Below are positions 18,995 through 27,930 of a DNA stretch of 64,000 nt, in pieces (position 1 is the first letter of the stretch; the number at the start of each line of letters is the position of its first letter). The notes beneath the pieces were generated by a model. It saw nothing but the letters and a program-made list of their open reading frames with translations. It was not told the DNA's origin and ran no database searches. The DNA is from an uncultured Pelagibacteraceae bacterium (GTDB lineage Bacteria; Pseudomonadota; Alphaproteobacteria; Pelagibacterales; Pelagibacteraceae), in the NCBI GenBank assembly GCA_902567235.1, contig CACFLX010000001.1, positions 1-64,000 of the forward strand, written 5' to 3'. Made by a program: the position numbers and the translations under genes.

Positions 18995-19729
18995 ATGTCT
19001 GATCCAATAATTAAAATAGAAGGTATGAATAAATGGTTTGGAGATTTTCAAGTTTTAAAAGATATTGATTTAGAAGTAGAAAAAAATAAAAAAATTGTTG
19101 TTTGTGGACCTTCAGGATCAGGAAAATCAACTCTTATAAGATGCATCAACAGATTAGAAGAGCATCAAAAAGGTACAATTATAGTTGACGGAACTGAACT
19201 GACAGAAAATACAAAAAATATAGAAGCAATTAGAGCAGAAGTTGGAATGGTTTTTCAGCAGTTTAATTTATTTCCACATCTGTCCATACTAGATAACTGC
19301 ACGTTAGCACCTGTTTGGGTTAAAAAAATGCCAAAAAAAGATGCAGAAGAACTTGCAATGAAACAATTAGAGCAAGTTCAAATTGCTGACCAAGCTAAAA
19401 AATTTCCTGGTCAATTATCAGGTGGTCAACAACAGAGATGTGCAATCGCTAGAGCTTTATGCATGGAACCTAAAATTATGTTATTTGACGAACCAACATC
19501 AGCACTTGACCCAGAAATGATTAAAGAAGTGCTTGATGCAATGGTTAATTTAGCTAAGGCAGGTATGACTATGATAGTTGTAACTCATGAAATGGGCTTT
19601 GCAAAAGAAGTAGCAGATGAAGTTATTTTTATGGATGAAGGAATGATAGTTGAAAAAGCAGAAACTAAAGATTTTTTTGCAAACCCAAAAAATGACAGAA
19701 CTAAACTGTTTTTAAGTCAAATACTATAA
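18995..19729 (+). CDS. aapP: General L-amino acid ABC transporter ATP-binding protein AapP
   Basis: ATPase that powers the AapJQMP importer from the cytoplasmic side. All nucleotide-binding elements are present: Walker [11 protein letters not shown]-loop [10 protein letters not shown], signature LSGGQQQR, Walker [14 protein letters not shown] and the switch histidine in VVTHEMGFA. The length of 244 is normal for the HisP/GlnQ group. It closes the operon; the following 168 bp hold the promoter of the XRE regulator, and only a weak, T-poor inverted repeat could act as terminator. Confidence 0.96.
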   Translation: MSDPIIKIEGMNKWFGDFQVLKDIDLEVEKNKKIVVCGPSGSGKSTLIRCINRLEEHQKGTIIVDGTELTENTKNIEAIRAEVGMVFQQFNLFPHLSILDNCTLAPVWVKKMPKKDAEELAMKQLEQVQIADQAKKFPGQLSGGQQQRCAIARALCMEPKIMLFDEPTSALDPEMIKEVLDAMVNLAKAGMTMIVVTHEMGFAKEVADEVIFMDEGMIVEKAETKDFFANPKNDRTKLFLSQIL

Positions 19730-19792
19730 CCTTTCTAAACTACAATAGTCTTATTTTCTTAATAAAATAGCTATTTAAGTTCTTGACATATA

Positions 19793-19816
19793 TTCGGCAT
19801 ATAGCTCATTTTTATA
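19793..19816 (+). promoter_or_regulatory. Promoter/operator candidate of the XRE regulator
   Basis: TTGACA at 19793-19798 is a consensus -35 hexamer. It overlaps a direct repeat CATATA-TTCGG-CATATA (19797-19802 and 19808-19813) whose 11-bp period puts both copies on one face of the helix. No consensus -10 stands at ideal spacing; TCATTT 17 bp downstream is weak. The arrangement would suit autoregulation by the adjacent helix-turn-helix protein, which is inference. Confidence 0.4.
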
Positions 19817-19897
19817 AAAATTAATAAATTTTCTTATTGCAGTACCTTTAAAAAATTAGTTCAATTGTACTTTATAAAATATTTAAGAGGGGTCTTA

Positions 19898-20269
19898 ATG
19901 GAAGATAATTTTAATAAACACTTAGGCAATAAGTTAAAACTAAGAAGATTAGCACTTGGTTTAACTCAAACTAAAGTAGCAAAAGCTATAAACGTAACGT
20001 TTCAACAAATACAAAAGTACGAAAAAGGAACTAATGGAGTAAGTTCGATAAGGCTATTACAACTTTCAAATTATTTAAAAGTTCCAATAAATTACTTTTT
20101 TGAAGATTTTTCAGAGTATTTAATAAATATAGAAAAATCTAAAGAAGGACATATGACGATAAACTATAATTTTTTGTTGAAATTATATAGTGAGTTAACA
20201 GCTGAACAAAAAGTTAAATTTAGTAAATCACTAGAAGGAACAGTAAATAATATTTCAAAGGCAGTTTAA
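19898..20269 (+). CDS. XRE-family helix-turn-helix transcriptional regulator
   Basis: I use the ATG at 19898 (MEDNFNKHLGNKL) because AAGAGGGG lies directly in front of it; the track start 33 bases upstream has no such site. The 123-residue protein has a lambda-repressor-type DNA-binding domain (LRLALGLTQTKVAKAINVTFQQIQKYEKGTNGVSSIRLLQLS, here only partly quoted as LTQTKVAKAINVTFQQIQKY) and a short C-terminal helical tail. This form, with the FQQIQKYEKG recognition helix and a short tail, is widespread in alphaproteobacteria, where relatives act in cell-cycle, stress or motility control. Its targets cannot be read here. It ends 4 bases before the end of the convergent tRNA-Asn gene. Confidence 0.85.
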   Translation: MEDNFNKHLGNKLKLRRLALGLTQTKVAKAINVTFQQIQKYEKGTNGVSSIRLLQLSNYLKVPINYFFEDFSEYLINIEKSKEGHMTINYNFLLKLYSELTAEQKVKFSKSLEGTVNNISKAV

Positions 20270-20273
20270 TTTT

Positions 20274-20349
20274 TGGCTCCTCGGGCAGGACTCGAACCTG
20301 CGACCAATTGATTAACAGTCAACTGCTCTACCAACTGAGCTACCGAGGA
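20274..20349 (-). tRNA. tRNA-Asn (anticodon GTT)
   Basis: On the minus strand the 76 bases fold as a cloverleaf. The acceptor is TCCTCGG/CCGAGGA, then D arm GCTCAGTTGGTAGAGC, anticodon loop CTGTTAA with GTT, T arm GCAGG-TTCGAGT-CCTGC, and CCA encoded. It lies 50 bases downstream of tRNA-Cys on the same strand, so the two probably share a transcript. Confidence 0.97.
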
Positions 20350-20399
20350 ATGTAAAAACCTGAACTTACTTTTTTTCAAAATTAAAACAAGATTTATTT

Positions 20400-20473
20400 T
20401 GGAGGCCACGCCCAGAATCGAACTGGGATACAAGGATTTGCAATCCTCTGCGTAACCATTCCGCCACGTGGCC
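20400..20473 (-). tRNA. tRNA-Cys (anticodon GCA)
   Basis: A 74-base minus-strand cloverleaf. The acceptor is GGCCACG/CGTGGCC, the anticodon arm is GAGGA-TTGCAAA-TCCTT with GCA, the T arm is CCCAG-TTCGATT-CTGGG, and CCA is encoded. A TAATAT sits about a dozen bases before the mature 5' end and may be the -10 of a promoter for both tRNAs. Confidence 0.96.
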
Positions 20474-20595
20474 ATTTAATTTCATATTAAATTAACTTGA
20501 ACGTATTTGTATATAAAAAATTTGCAATTAGTCTATTAAATAAACTACTAAAATTATTGTTAATTCATATTATTAAATTATAAACTTAAAATACC

Positions 20596-23223
20596 ATGAG
20601 TTTAGATAAATATATACATTCAGATGTAGAGGATAAAATATACACATATTGGGAGAAGAATAATTTATTTAAACCCAAAAAAAATAAGAAGAAATTCTCA
20701 ATAGTTATTCCACCACCTAATGTTACTGGAAGTTTACATATGGGTCATGCTCTAAATAACTCAATTCAAGATTTACTTACGAGATATTATAGAATGAATA
20801 ATTATGAAACTTTGTGGCAACCAGGAACTGATCATGCCGGAATAGCGACTCAAGCATTAGTAGAGAAAAAGTTAAATTCTGAGAACATTAAAAAAAATGA
20901 TTTAGGAAGAGAGAAATTTATTGAAAAAGTATGGGAATGGAAAAATCAATATGGTGACATAATTATTAATCAGCTTAAAAAATTAGGATGTTCATGTGAT
21001 TGGTCAAGAAATGCTTTTACAATGGATGAAAATCTATCAAAAGCAGTTATCAAAGTTTTTGTTGATCTTCATAAAAAAAAATTAATTTATAAAGCTGAAA
21101 AATTAGTAAATTGGGACACAGTTTTAAAAACCGCAATATCTGATTTAGAAGTTGATCAAAGGGAAGTTAATTCTAAAATTTATTATATTAGATATCCAAT
21201 AGATGGAACAACTGAATATATAACCATAGCAACCACTAGACCTGAAACTATGCTTGGAGATACTGCTGTTGCTGTAAACCCTAAAGACAAGAGATATAAA
21301 AAGTATGTTAATAAAATTGTTACAATTCCAATTGTTGGTAGAAAAGTTAAAATCATCGAAGATGATTATGCAGACCCAGAACAGGGAAGTGGAGCATTGA
21401 AAATTACACCTGCGCATGACTTCAATGATTACGATGTTGGTAAAAGAAACAAATTAGAAATTATTAATATTTTTACAGAAGATGGAAAAATTAATGATAA
21501 TGCAATTTCATCATATGTTGGTTTAGATAGATTTGAGGCTAGAAAAAAAATATTAAATGAACTTAAAGAAAAAGATTATTTTGTTAAGGAAGAAAATATT
21601 AAAAATAAAGTTCCATATGGAGATAGATCAAACTCTATAATTGAACCTTTTTTAACAGAACAATGGTTTGCAGATGCAAAGAAGTTATCAGTTAAAGCAA
21701 AAAAAATAGTTAAAAATAAAAAGACAAACTTTTTTCCTGAGAACTGGTCAAAAACTTATTTTCAATGGATGAACAATATTGAACCATGGTGTATATCTAG
21801 ACAATTATGGTGGGGTCATCAAATACCAGCATGGTATGGACCTGATAATAAAATTTTTGTTGAACTAAATGAAAGTGATGCAAAAAAATCAGCAAAAAAA
21901 TATTACAAAAAAGATGTTAAACTAATAAGAGATAATGATGTACTTGATACATGGTTTTCATCTGGTCTTTGGCCTTTTGCAACACTTGGCTGGCCAAACA
22001 AAAATGAATATTTAAAAAAGTTTTATCCAACAACAGTTCTTGTAACAGGATTTGATATAATTTTCTTTTGGGTAGCTAGAATGATGATGTTTGGTATGGA
22101 ATTTTTAAATAAAGAACCATTCAAAGATATTTATGTTCATGCTTTAGTTCGTGATGAAAAAGGACAGAAGATGTCCAAGTCAAAAGGTAATGTAATAGAT
22201 CCACTTGATTTAATTCAAAAATATAGTGCGGACGCTTTAAGATTTACTTTATTATCCATGGCTTCACCTGGTACTGATGTTAAACTTTCTGAGGATAGGG
22301 TTAAAGGATATAGGAATTTTTTAAACAAACTATGGAATGCTAATAATTTTTTAATACAAAACAAATGTAATTTAAAAAATGCTAAAAAACTTCCAAAATT
22401 AAAAGTTAATATCAATAAATGGATATATTTTGAGCTTTTACAAACATCTAATTTAATAAAGAAAAATATAGAAGATTATAGATTTGATGAAGCAGCTAAG
22501 AACGCCTATCATTTTGCATGGCATAAATATTGTGACTGGTACTTAGAATTATCAAAAACAATTCTTTTTTCAGACAATTTAAAAGCTAAAAATGAAGTTA
22601 AAGAAGTTTCTGCATTTGTATTTAGACAAATACTTATTATGCTACATCCATTTATACCATTTGTTACTGAGAAAATATGGCTAACAAATAAATTTGATAG
22701 CAAAAATAAGAATTTTTTAATGTTATCTAACTGGATCTCAGGTAAATCTAAAAAAGATAGTGATCACAAACAAGTTCAGCAGATAATAGATATTATTTCT
22801 GAGATAAGATCTTTTAAAAATGAGCTTAACGTAAGTCCTGGCTCATTTATTGATATATCTATTAATTCTATCAAAAAAAATAATCAAAATTTCATGATTA
22901 ATAATGAAATTATTATTAAAAAATTAGGTAGAATTAATAATTTCTTTAAAAAGGATCAAAATAAACCTGCTGCGTCCTTAATTATATCTGGAGACCTATT
23001 TAAAATTTATTTTGATGAAAATGTTGATTTAAACGCTATTAAAGAAAACTTATTGAAAAGACAAAATAAATACCAAGAAGAAATGGATAAAATATCACAA
23101 AGATTAAGCAATAAAGGCTTTGTTCAAAGAGCACCAAAAGATATTGTTCAGCAAGAAAAAACTAATTATAGTAATTTAAAGAATGATATTAAAAAAATTT
23201 CTTTAACTATTGAAAGCCTTTAA
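20596..23223 (+). CDS. valS: Valyl-tRNA synthetase
   Basis: Class I synthetase that charges tRNA-Val. The 875 residues carry the HIGH-type motif in [17 protein letters not shown] near residue 37-53, the editing (CP1) domain with [15 protein letters not shown], the KMSKS motif in [14 protein letters not shown] near 519-532, an anticodon-binding helical region, and a C-terminal coiled coil (from about residue 810) that is typical of ValRS. No T-box or other leader is apparent in the 122 bp upstream. Its stop overlaps the ilvD start by one base, linking valine synthesis and valine charging genes. Confidence 0.96.
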   Translation: MSLDKYIHSDVEDKIYTYWEKNNLFKPKKNKKKFSIVIPPPNVTGSLHMGHALNNSIQDLLTRYYRMNNYETLWQPGTDHAGIATQALVEKKLNSENIKKNDLGREKFIEKVWEWKNQYGDIIINQLKKLGCSCDWSRNAFTMDENLSKAVIKVFVDLHKKKLIYKAEKLVNWDTVLKTAISDLEVDQREVNSKIYYIRYPIDGTTEYITIATTRPETMLGDTAVAVNPKDKRYKKYVNKIVTIPIVGRKVKIIEDDYADPEQGSGALKITPAHDFNDYDVGKRNKLEIINIFTEDGKINDNAISSYVGLDRFEARKKILNELKEKDYFVKEENIKNKVPYGDRSNSIIEPFLTEQWFADAKKLSVKAKKIVKNKKTNFFPENWSKTYFQWMNNIEPWCISRQLWWGHQIPAWYGPDNKIFVELNESDAKKSAKKYYKKDVKLIRDNDVLDTWFSSGLWPFATLGWPNKNEYLKKFYPTTVLVTGFDIIFFWVARMMMFGMEFLNKEPFKDIYVHALVRDEKGQKMSKSKGNVIDPLDLIQKYSADALRFTLLSMASPGTDVKLSEDRVKGYRNFLNKLWNANNFLIQNKCNLKNAKKLPKLKVNINKWIYFELLQTSNLIKKNIEDYRFDEAAKNAYHFAWHKYCDWYLELSKTILFSDNLKAKNEVKEVSAFVFRQILIMLHPFIPFVTEKIWLTNKFDSKNKNFLMLSNWISGKSKKDSDHKQVQQIIDIISEIRSFKNELNVSPGSFIDISINSIKKNNQNFMINNEIIIKKLGRINNFFKKDQNKPAASLIISGDLFKIYFDENVDLNAIKENLLKRQNKYQEEMDKISQRLSNKGFVQRAPKDIVQQEKTNYSNLKNDIKKISLTIESL

Positions 23224-24941
23224 TGAAAAAGTTTAATAAAAAAAAGCTACCTAGTAGACATACTTCTTTAGGACCCGATAAAGCTCCTCAAAGATCATTC
23301 TATTATGCTATGAACTTAACTGAAAAAGATGTTGCAAAACCTTTCGTTGGTGTTGTTTCAACTTGGAATGAGGCAGCTCCTTGTAATATTGCTTTAATGA
23401 GACAAGCTCAGTCAGTTAAAAAGGGCGTACAATCTGCAGGTGGTACTCCAAGAGAATTTTGTACAATTACAGTAACTGATGGTATCGCAATGGGACATGA
23501 AGGAATGAAATCTTCATTAATTTCAAGAGATGTAATTGCAGATTCAACTGAATTAACAGTTAGAGGACATTGTTATGATGCATTAGTTGGTGTTGCTGGT
23601 TGTGATAAATCTTTACCAGGTTTAATGATGGCAATGGTAAGATTAAATGTTCCAAGTGTTTTTATATACGGAGGATCAATTTTACCAGGAAGATTAAATG
23701 GTAAAGATATAACTGTTGTAGATGTTTTTGAAGGAGTTGGAAAGTATTCTTCAGGAAAAATATCAGAACACGCACTAAGAAAAATAGAATTAAAAGCATG
23801 TCCAACTGCTGGTGCTTGTGGTGGTCAGTTTACTGCTAATACAATGGCATGTGTATCAGAAGCAATGGGATTAGCTTTACCTTATTCTGCTGGAACTCCA
23901 GCTCCATTCAATAGAAGAGATAAATATGCTTTAGCTAGTGGAAAAGCTGTAATGAATTTATTAGCAAAAAATATTAGACCAAGAGATATTGTAACAAAAA
24001 AAGCTTTAGAAAATGCTGCAACAATTGTTGCTGCAACAGGTGGATCAACAAATGCCGCATTACACTTACCTGCTATTGCAAATGAAATTGGTATTAAATT
24101 TGATTTAATGGATGTTGCTAAAATATTTAAAAGAACTCCTTATCTTGCAGATTTAAAACCTGGTGGAAAATATGTTGCAAAAGATATGTGGAAAGCAGGT
24201 GGAGTTCCTATGTTGCTTAAAACTTTAATGGATGGTGGATATATACACGGTAATTGCATGACGGTTACAGGCAAAACTATGAAAGAGAATTTAAAAAACG
24301 TTAAGTTTAATTCTAAACAAAAAGTTATGAGAAAATATAATAATCCTTTATCTAAAGATGGAGGCGTTGTTGGAATGAAAGGAAACTTAGCTCCAGAAGG
24401 TGCAATTGTTAAAGTTGCTGGTTTAAAAAGATTGCAATTTACTGGAAGAGCAAGATGTTTTGATACTGAAGAAGCAGCTTACAAAGCTGTTAAAAATAGA
24501 AAATATAAAGACGGTGATATTATAATTATTAGATACGAAGGACCAAAAGGTGGACCTGGTATGAGAGAAATGCTTCAAACAACAGGAGCAATTTACGGTC
24601 AAGGTAAAGGAGAAAAAGTTGCACTTATAACAGATGGAAGATTTTCTGGAGCAACAAGAGGTTTTTGTATTGGACATGTTGGACCAGAAGCATCAGTAGG
24701 TGGACCAATAGCTTTACTTAGAAACGGAGACATAATTGATTTAGATGCGAAGAAGGGGACAATTAATGTTCGTTTAACTAAAAAAGAATTAGCTAAAAGA
24801 AGAAAAAAATGGAAACCAAAGAAAATTAACTTTGGAAATGGAACACTTTGGAAATATGCGCAAACGGTCGGACCAGCTTATTTAGGTGCTCCAACTCATC
24901 CTGGTGGTAAAAACGAAGTAAAAACTTACGCAGATATTTAA
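23223..24941 (+). CDS. ilvD: Dihydroxy-acid dehydratase
   Basis: Iron-sulfur enzyme that dehydrates dihydroxy acids to the keto-acid precursors of valine, leucine and isoleucine. The 572 residues show the cluster cysteines in [22 protein letters not shown] and [16 protein letters not shown], plus [16 protein letters not shown] near the C-terminus. Length and motifs match the family. It is cotranslated with valS (one-base overlap) and followed by manC with another one-base overlap. Codon composition is slightly richer in GGT/GCT than its neighbours, fitting high expression. Confidence 0.96.
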   Translation: MKKFNKKKLPSRHTSLGPDKAPQRSFYYAMNLTEKDVAKPFVGVVSTWNEAAPCNIALMRQAQSVKKGVQSAGGTPREFCTITVTDGIAMGHEGMKSSLISRDVIADSTELTVRGHCYDALVGVAGCDKSLPGLMMAMVRLNVPSVFIYGGSILPGRLNGKDITVVDVFEGVGKYSSGKISEHALRKIELKACPTAGACGGQFTANTMACVSEAMGLALPYSAGTPAPFNRRDKYALASGKAVMNLLAKNIRPRDIVTKKALENAATIVAATGGSTNAALHLPAIANEIGIKFDLMDVAKIFKRTPYLADLKPGGKYVAKDMWKAGGVPMLLKTLMDGGYIHGNCMTVTGKTMKENLKNVKFNSKQKVMRKYNNPLSKDGGVVGMKGNLAPEGAIVKVAGLKRLQFTGRARCFDTEEAAYKAVKNRKYKDGDIIIIRYEGPKGGPGMREMLQTTGAIYGQGKGEKVALITDGRFSGATRGFCIGHVGPEASVGGPIALLRNGDIIDLDAKKGTINVRLTKKELAKRRKKWKPKKINFGNGTLWKYAQTVGPAYLGAPTHPGGKNEVKTYADI

Positions 24942-26131
24942 TGAAAATAAGACCTGTAATTCTTTGCGGGGGTGCTGGAACAAGACTTTGGCCTAAGCAA
25001 AAAAAACATCAAGCAAAGCAATTTATAAACTTTGGTAACTGGACTTTGTTAGGCAAAACTCTGGAGAGAGTAAAAGCATCTATATTTGATGCTCCAATTA
25101 TAAGCACAAATGCAAAATATTTAAGACAAGTTAAACAACACTTAAAGAAACACAAAATAAGAAAATATAAAATAGTTTTAGAACCAGCAAAAAGAAATAC
25201 AGCTCCTGCTATATTAAGTACTGCATTAATTAAAGATATTCCAAACGAACAACCTTTAATGTTTTTGGCTGCTGATCATTTGATAGAGAAGGTTGGATTA
25301 TTTAATAAAGCTATCAAAAAAAATCAAAAGAAACTCACTCAAAATAATATCTTTATATTTGGGATTAAACCCACAATGCCTTCAAGTGAATTTGGTTATT
25401 TTTTAACAAAAAATACCAAAGTAACTAGATTTATAGAAAAACCAAAAGAGGCTAAAGCTAAACAAATAATAAGTAAAAAGGGTTATTGGAATTCTGGAAT
25501 GTTTTATTTGAGAAAAGACTCAATAATTAATAATTTCAAGAAATACCAACCAAATATTTACCGAAACTGTAATAAAGCTATAACAAAAGCAAAATATAAA
25601 AGTAATGTGTATTATTTAAACAAACAAGCATTTACTAAAGCAACAGCTAAGTCTTTCGACTATGCAATATTAGAAAAAACTAAAGATATAAACGCTATAA
25701 AATTAGATATTCCTTGGTCTGATTTAGGATCTTGGAAAGAAATCTGTAAAATGTATGGAAGAAATAAAAGACAATACTTTAAAAAGAAAAATGTATTCCA
25801 CAGACCTTGGGGTAGTTATGTTAATTTATTTAATGGTAAGGAATTCTTAATTAAAGAATTATACGTAAAACCTAAAGGTATATTAAGTCTTCAGAAACAT
25901 CATCATAGAGCTGAACACTGGGTAGTTACTCATGGTAAACCTAAAATTACTTTAAATAAGAAATATTTTACAATGAAACCTGATGAAACTATCTTTATTC
26001 CATTAGGAGCAATCCATAGAATAGAAAATCCCTACAAAAAACCAGTGAAAATTATTGAAGCACAAGTTGGATCTATACTAAAAGAAACGGATATCGTCAG
26101 ATATCAAGATGTTTATGGAAGAGTAAAATAA
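24941..26131 (+). CDS. manC: Mannose-1-phosphate guanylyltransferase / mannose-6-phosphate isomerase
   Basis: Makes GDP-mannose for surface polysaccharide. The N-terminal nucleotidyltransferase has PVILCGGAGTRLWP and the FIEKPKEAKA sugar-phosphate motif. The C-terminal cupin, from about residue 285, carries the isomerase signature FHRPWGSY, then LSLQKHHHRAEHWVV and a PDETIFIPLGAIHRIENP zinc-site region. At 396 residues it is shorter than the usual 460-480, mostly through short loops rather than a missing domain. It ends one base before the convergent lipid kinase gene. Confidence 0.9.
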   Translation: MKIRPVILCGGAGTRLWPKQKKHQAKQFINFGNWTLLGKTLERVKASIFDAPIISTNAKYLRQVKQHLKKHKIRKYKIVLEPAKRNTAPAILSTALIKDIPNEQPLMFLAADHLIEKVGLFNKAIKKNQKKLTQNNIFIFGIKPTMPSSEFGYFLTKNTKVTRFIEKPKEAKAKQIISKKGYWNSGMFYLRKDSIINNFKKYQPNIYRNCNKAITKAKYKSNVYYLNKQAFTKATAKSFDYAILEKTKDINAIKLDIPWSDLGSWKEICKMYGRNKRQYFKKKNVFHRPWGSYVNLFNGKEFLIKELYVKPKGILSLQKHHHRAEHWVVTHGKPKITLNKKYFTMKPDETIFIPLGAIHRIENPYKKPVKIIEAQVGSILKETDIVRYQDVYGRVK

Positions 26132-27016
26132 TTATTTTACAAGAAAATTCACTTTTTTATTTGATAGATTTAAATGAATTTTTTTATATGAACCAAAATT
26201 ATCTCCATCAATTTGAACTGGTATCAAATCATTTCCATCAATAGTAATGTTTTGTGAATAAGTAGTAATAACATTTTTGTTTTTACTTAAATCACCATTA
26301 AGAATTATTAAGAATATAGAATATAATAAACTGATCCTAGTCAAATCCTTAAAAATATAGGTGACTAATTTATCTTCAAAAATATTTGTTTTATTTATTT
26401 TATGATGTCCGGCGTAATATTTGGTATTTGAAGATAATATCCAGTCTGCTTGATAAAATTGCCCATCAAAAGTTACATTTAATTTTTTATTATTCATAAA
26501 TAAGAAATATTGAAAACCTTTGATGCCGAAAATAATTTTACCAAGAATTTTTTTAATTTTTGAATTAATTGAATGAACAATTTTTGCATCCCATCCTATA
26601 CCAGCCATTAAAAAGAAATAATTCTCATTAATTTTTACAAGATTAGAGGATTTATAATTATTAGAAACCAACACATTTACTATATCATCAACTTTTTTAT
26701 TCATTGATAATTCAGCTTGAAGTAGATTTGCAGTGCCAGCAGGAATATAACCTATAGCAAAATCGTCTTTAAAATTAAAATCATTGTTAATTAATTCATT
26801 AATTGCAAAAGAAACTGAACCATCTCCACCAGCTACTATTAGTCGATCATAATTTTTTTTATTAAAATCTTTAAAAATTTTCTTAGCTTGACTTATTGTA
26901 TTGGTCTCAAAGTAGTCTACAGAATTGTTTTTTTTTAATTTAGATAAAACTTTATTTATGAACTTTGATTTTCTTCCAGCAGAAGAGTTCAAATTGTAAA
27001 TTAAACAATACAACAT
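26132..27016 (-). CDS. Diacylglycerol-kinase-family lipid kinase
   Basis: A 294-residue member of the DAGK/YegS/sphingosine kinase superfamily, which phosphorylates lipid alcohols. Visible features are the nucleotide loop AGGDGSVSFAINELI near residue 67, the AIGYIPAGTANLLQAEL motif, and a beta-rich C-terminal half (NKKLNVTFDGQFYQADW, VQIDGDNFG). AAGGAT precedes the ATG. The gene diverges from plcP across 98 bp that contain two opposed Pho boxes, one facing this gene. A kinase acting on the diacylglycerol released by PlcP would recycle it to phosphatidate; another lipid substrate is possible. The substrate is inference; the family is clear. Confidence 0.85.
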   Translation of the reverse strand: MLYCLIYNLNSSAGRKSKFINKVLSKLKKNNSVDYFETNTISQAKKIFKDFNKKNYDRLIVAGGDGSVSFAINELINNDFNFKDDFAIGYIPAGTANLLQAELSMNKKVDDIVNVLVSNNYKSSNLVKINENYFFLMAGIGWDAKIVHSINSKIKKILGKIIFGIKGFQYFLFMNNKKLNVTFDGQFYQADWILSSNTKYYAGHHKINKTNIFEDKLVTYIFKDLTRISLLYSIFLIILNGDLSKNKNVITTYSQNITIDGNDLIPVQIDGDNFGSYKKIHLNLSNKKVNFLVK

Positions 27017-27036
27017 AATTAATCCTTAAAAAATTT

Positions 27037-27053
27037 TTAACAAATTTGTAACA
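27037..27053 (+). promoter_or_regulatory. Pho box facing plcP
   Basis: TTAACA-AATTT-GTAACA: TAACA at 27038-27042 is repeated at 27049-27053 with an 11-bp period. It has the same form and direction as the box before pstS and as the second half-site of the E. coli Pho box (CTGTAAC). The plcP ATG is 62 bases downstream, and TAAGAAT at 27065 is a possible -10. Confidence 0.7.
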
Positions 27054-27081
27054 TTCAAATGAAATAAGAATTACATGATTC

Positions 27082-27098
27082 GTGTTACAGTTGTGTTA
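27082..27098 (-). promoter_or_regulatory. Pho box facing the lipid kinase gene
   Basis: On the plus strand GTGTTA-CAGTT-GTGTTA with an 11-bp period; on the minus strand it reads TTAACA-CAACT-GTAACA-C, matching the plcP and pstS boxes. Its end is 66 bases from the kinase ATG, almost mirroring the plcP box (62 bases). TGTAAT on the minus strand near 27075-27070 could be the -10. Confidence 0.65.
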
Positions 27099-27114
27099 AA
27101 AAAAGGTTTTTTAA

Positions 27115-27927
27115 ATGCCTAATATACTTAAATACAAAAGTATATTTATTTCTGACGTGCATTTAGGTACCAAGGGATGTCAGGCAAATAAACTTTTAGA
27201 GTTTTTTAAAAACTCAAGATCTGAAAATCTTTATCTTGTAGGAGATATTATAGATATTTGGGAAATGCAAAAAAAATTCTATTGGCCACAGGAACACAAT
27301 GATGTAATTCAAAAAATTTTAAGAAAAGCAAGACATGGTACTAAAGTCTTTTACATTATGGGTAATCATGACGAAATGTTAAGAAAATTTATTCCAATGC
27401 ATTTTGGTGACATTCATATGGTTAATAGAGTAATTCATGAAACAAATGCTGGAAAAAAATATGTTGTTGTCCATGGTGATGCTTGGGATGGTGTTATGAA
27501 ACATGCTAAATGGTTATCTAAACTTGGATCAATAGCCTATAATTTATTATTAAAATTGAATGTAATAATTAATTTTTTTAGAAGGTTGAGAGGAAAAGAA
27601 TATTGGTCTCTTGCAAAATTTTTAAAGTATAAAGTCAAAAACGCAGTCAAATATATTGGTGAATACGAAAAGACAGTCTCAGATTATGCAAAAAGAAAGA
27701 AATTTGATGGAATTATTTGTGGCCACATCCATCATGCCGAGGATAGAGATTTTAATGGGGTTAATTATTTAAATTGTGGAGACTGGGTTGAATCTTGCAC
27801 TGCATTAGCCGAAAATTATGATGGTAGTTTTGAAATATTATATTGGGACAAAATAAGAGAACAATATTTAGATAATAAAGAAATAATTAAACCAATTAAA
27901 ACCGAAGAATTAAAAAAAGCTTCATAG
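27115..27927 (+). CDS. plcP: PlcP-type metallophosphoesterase (phospholipase C of lipid renovation)
   Basis: A 270-residue calcineurin-like phosphoesterase. It is close to the UDP-2,3-diacylglucosamine hydrolase (LpxH) fold but matches the alphaproteobacterial PlcP group in detail: ISDVHLGTKGCQANKLLEF, LVGDIIDIW, YWPQEHNDVIQKILRKA, MGNHDEMLR, HGDAWD, KNAVKYIGEYE, GIICGHIHHAEDRD and LNCGDWVESCTA. The metal ligands Asp, His, Asn and His of the superfamily are all visible. Characterised PlcP removes headgroups from phospholipids under phosphate starvation, giving diacylglycerol. A Pho box lies upstream, and a glycosyltransferase gene follows after 3 bases, which supports this role over lipid A synthesis. 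The start is fixed by SDVH only 13 residues in. Confidence 0.87.
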   Translation: MPNILKYKSIFISDVHLGTKGCQANKLLEFFKNSRSENLYLVGDIIDIWEMQKKFYWPQEHNDVIQKILRKARHGTKVFYIMGNHDEMLRKFIPMHFGDIHMVNRVIHETNAGKKYVVVHGDAWDGVMKHAKWLSKLGSIAYNLLLKLNVIINFFRRLRGKEYWSLAKFLKYKVKNAVKYIGEYEKTVSDYAKRKKFDGIICGHIHHAEDRDFNGVNYLNCGDWVESCTALAENYDGSFEILYWDKIREQYLDNKEIIKPIKTEELKKAS

Positions 27928-27930
27928 TTA

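Noticed and set aside
20266-20475. 69-residue minus-strand ORF
   Set aside because: It simply runs through tRNA-Asn and tRNA-Cys.
20474-20595. T-box or other leader before valS
   Set aside because: No specifier hairpin, T-box sequence or terminator/antiterminator pair; valS in alphaproteobacteria is not expected to have one.
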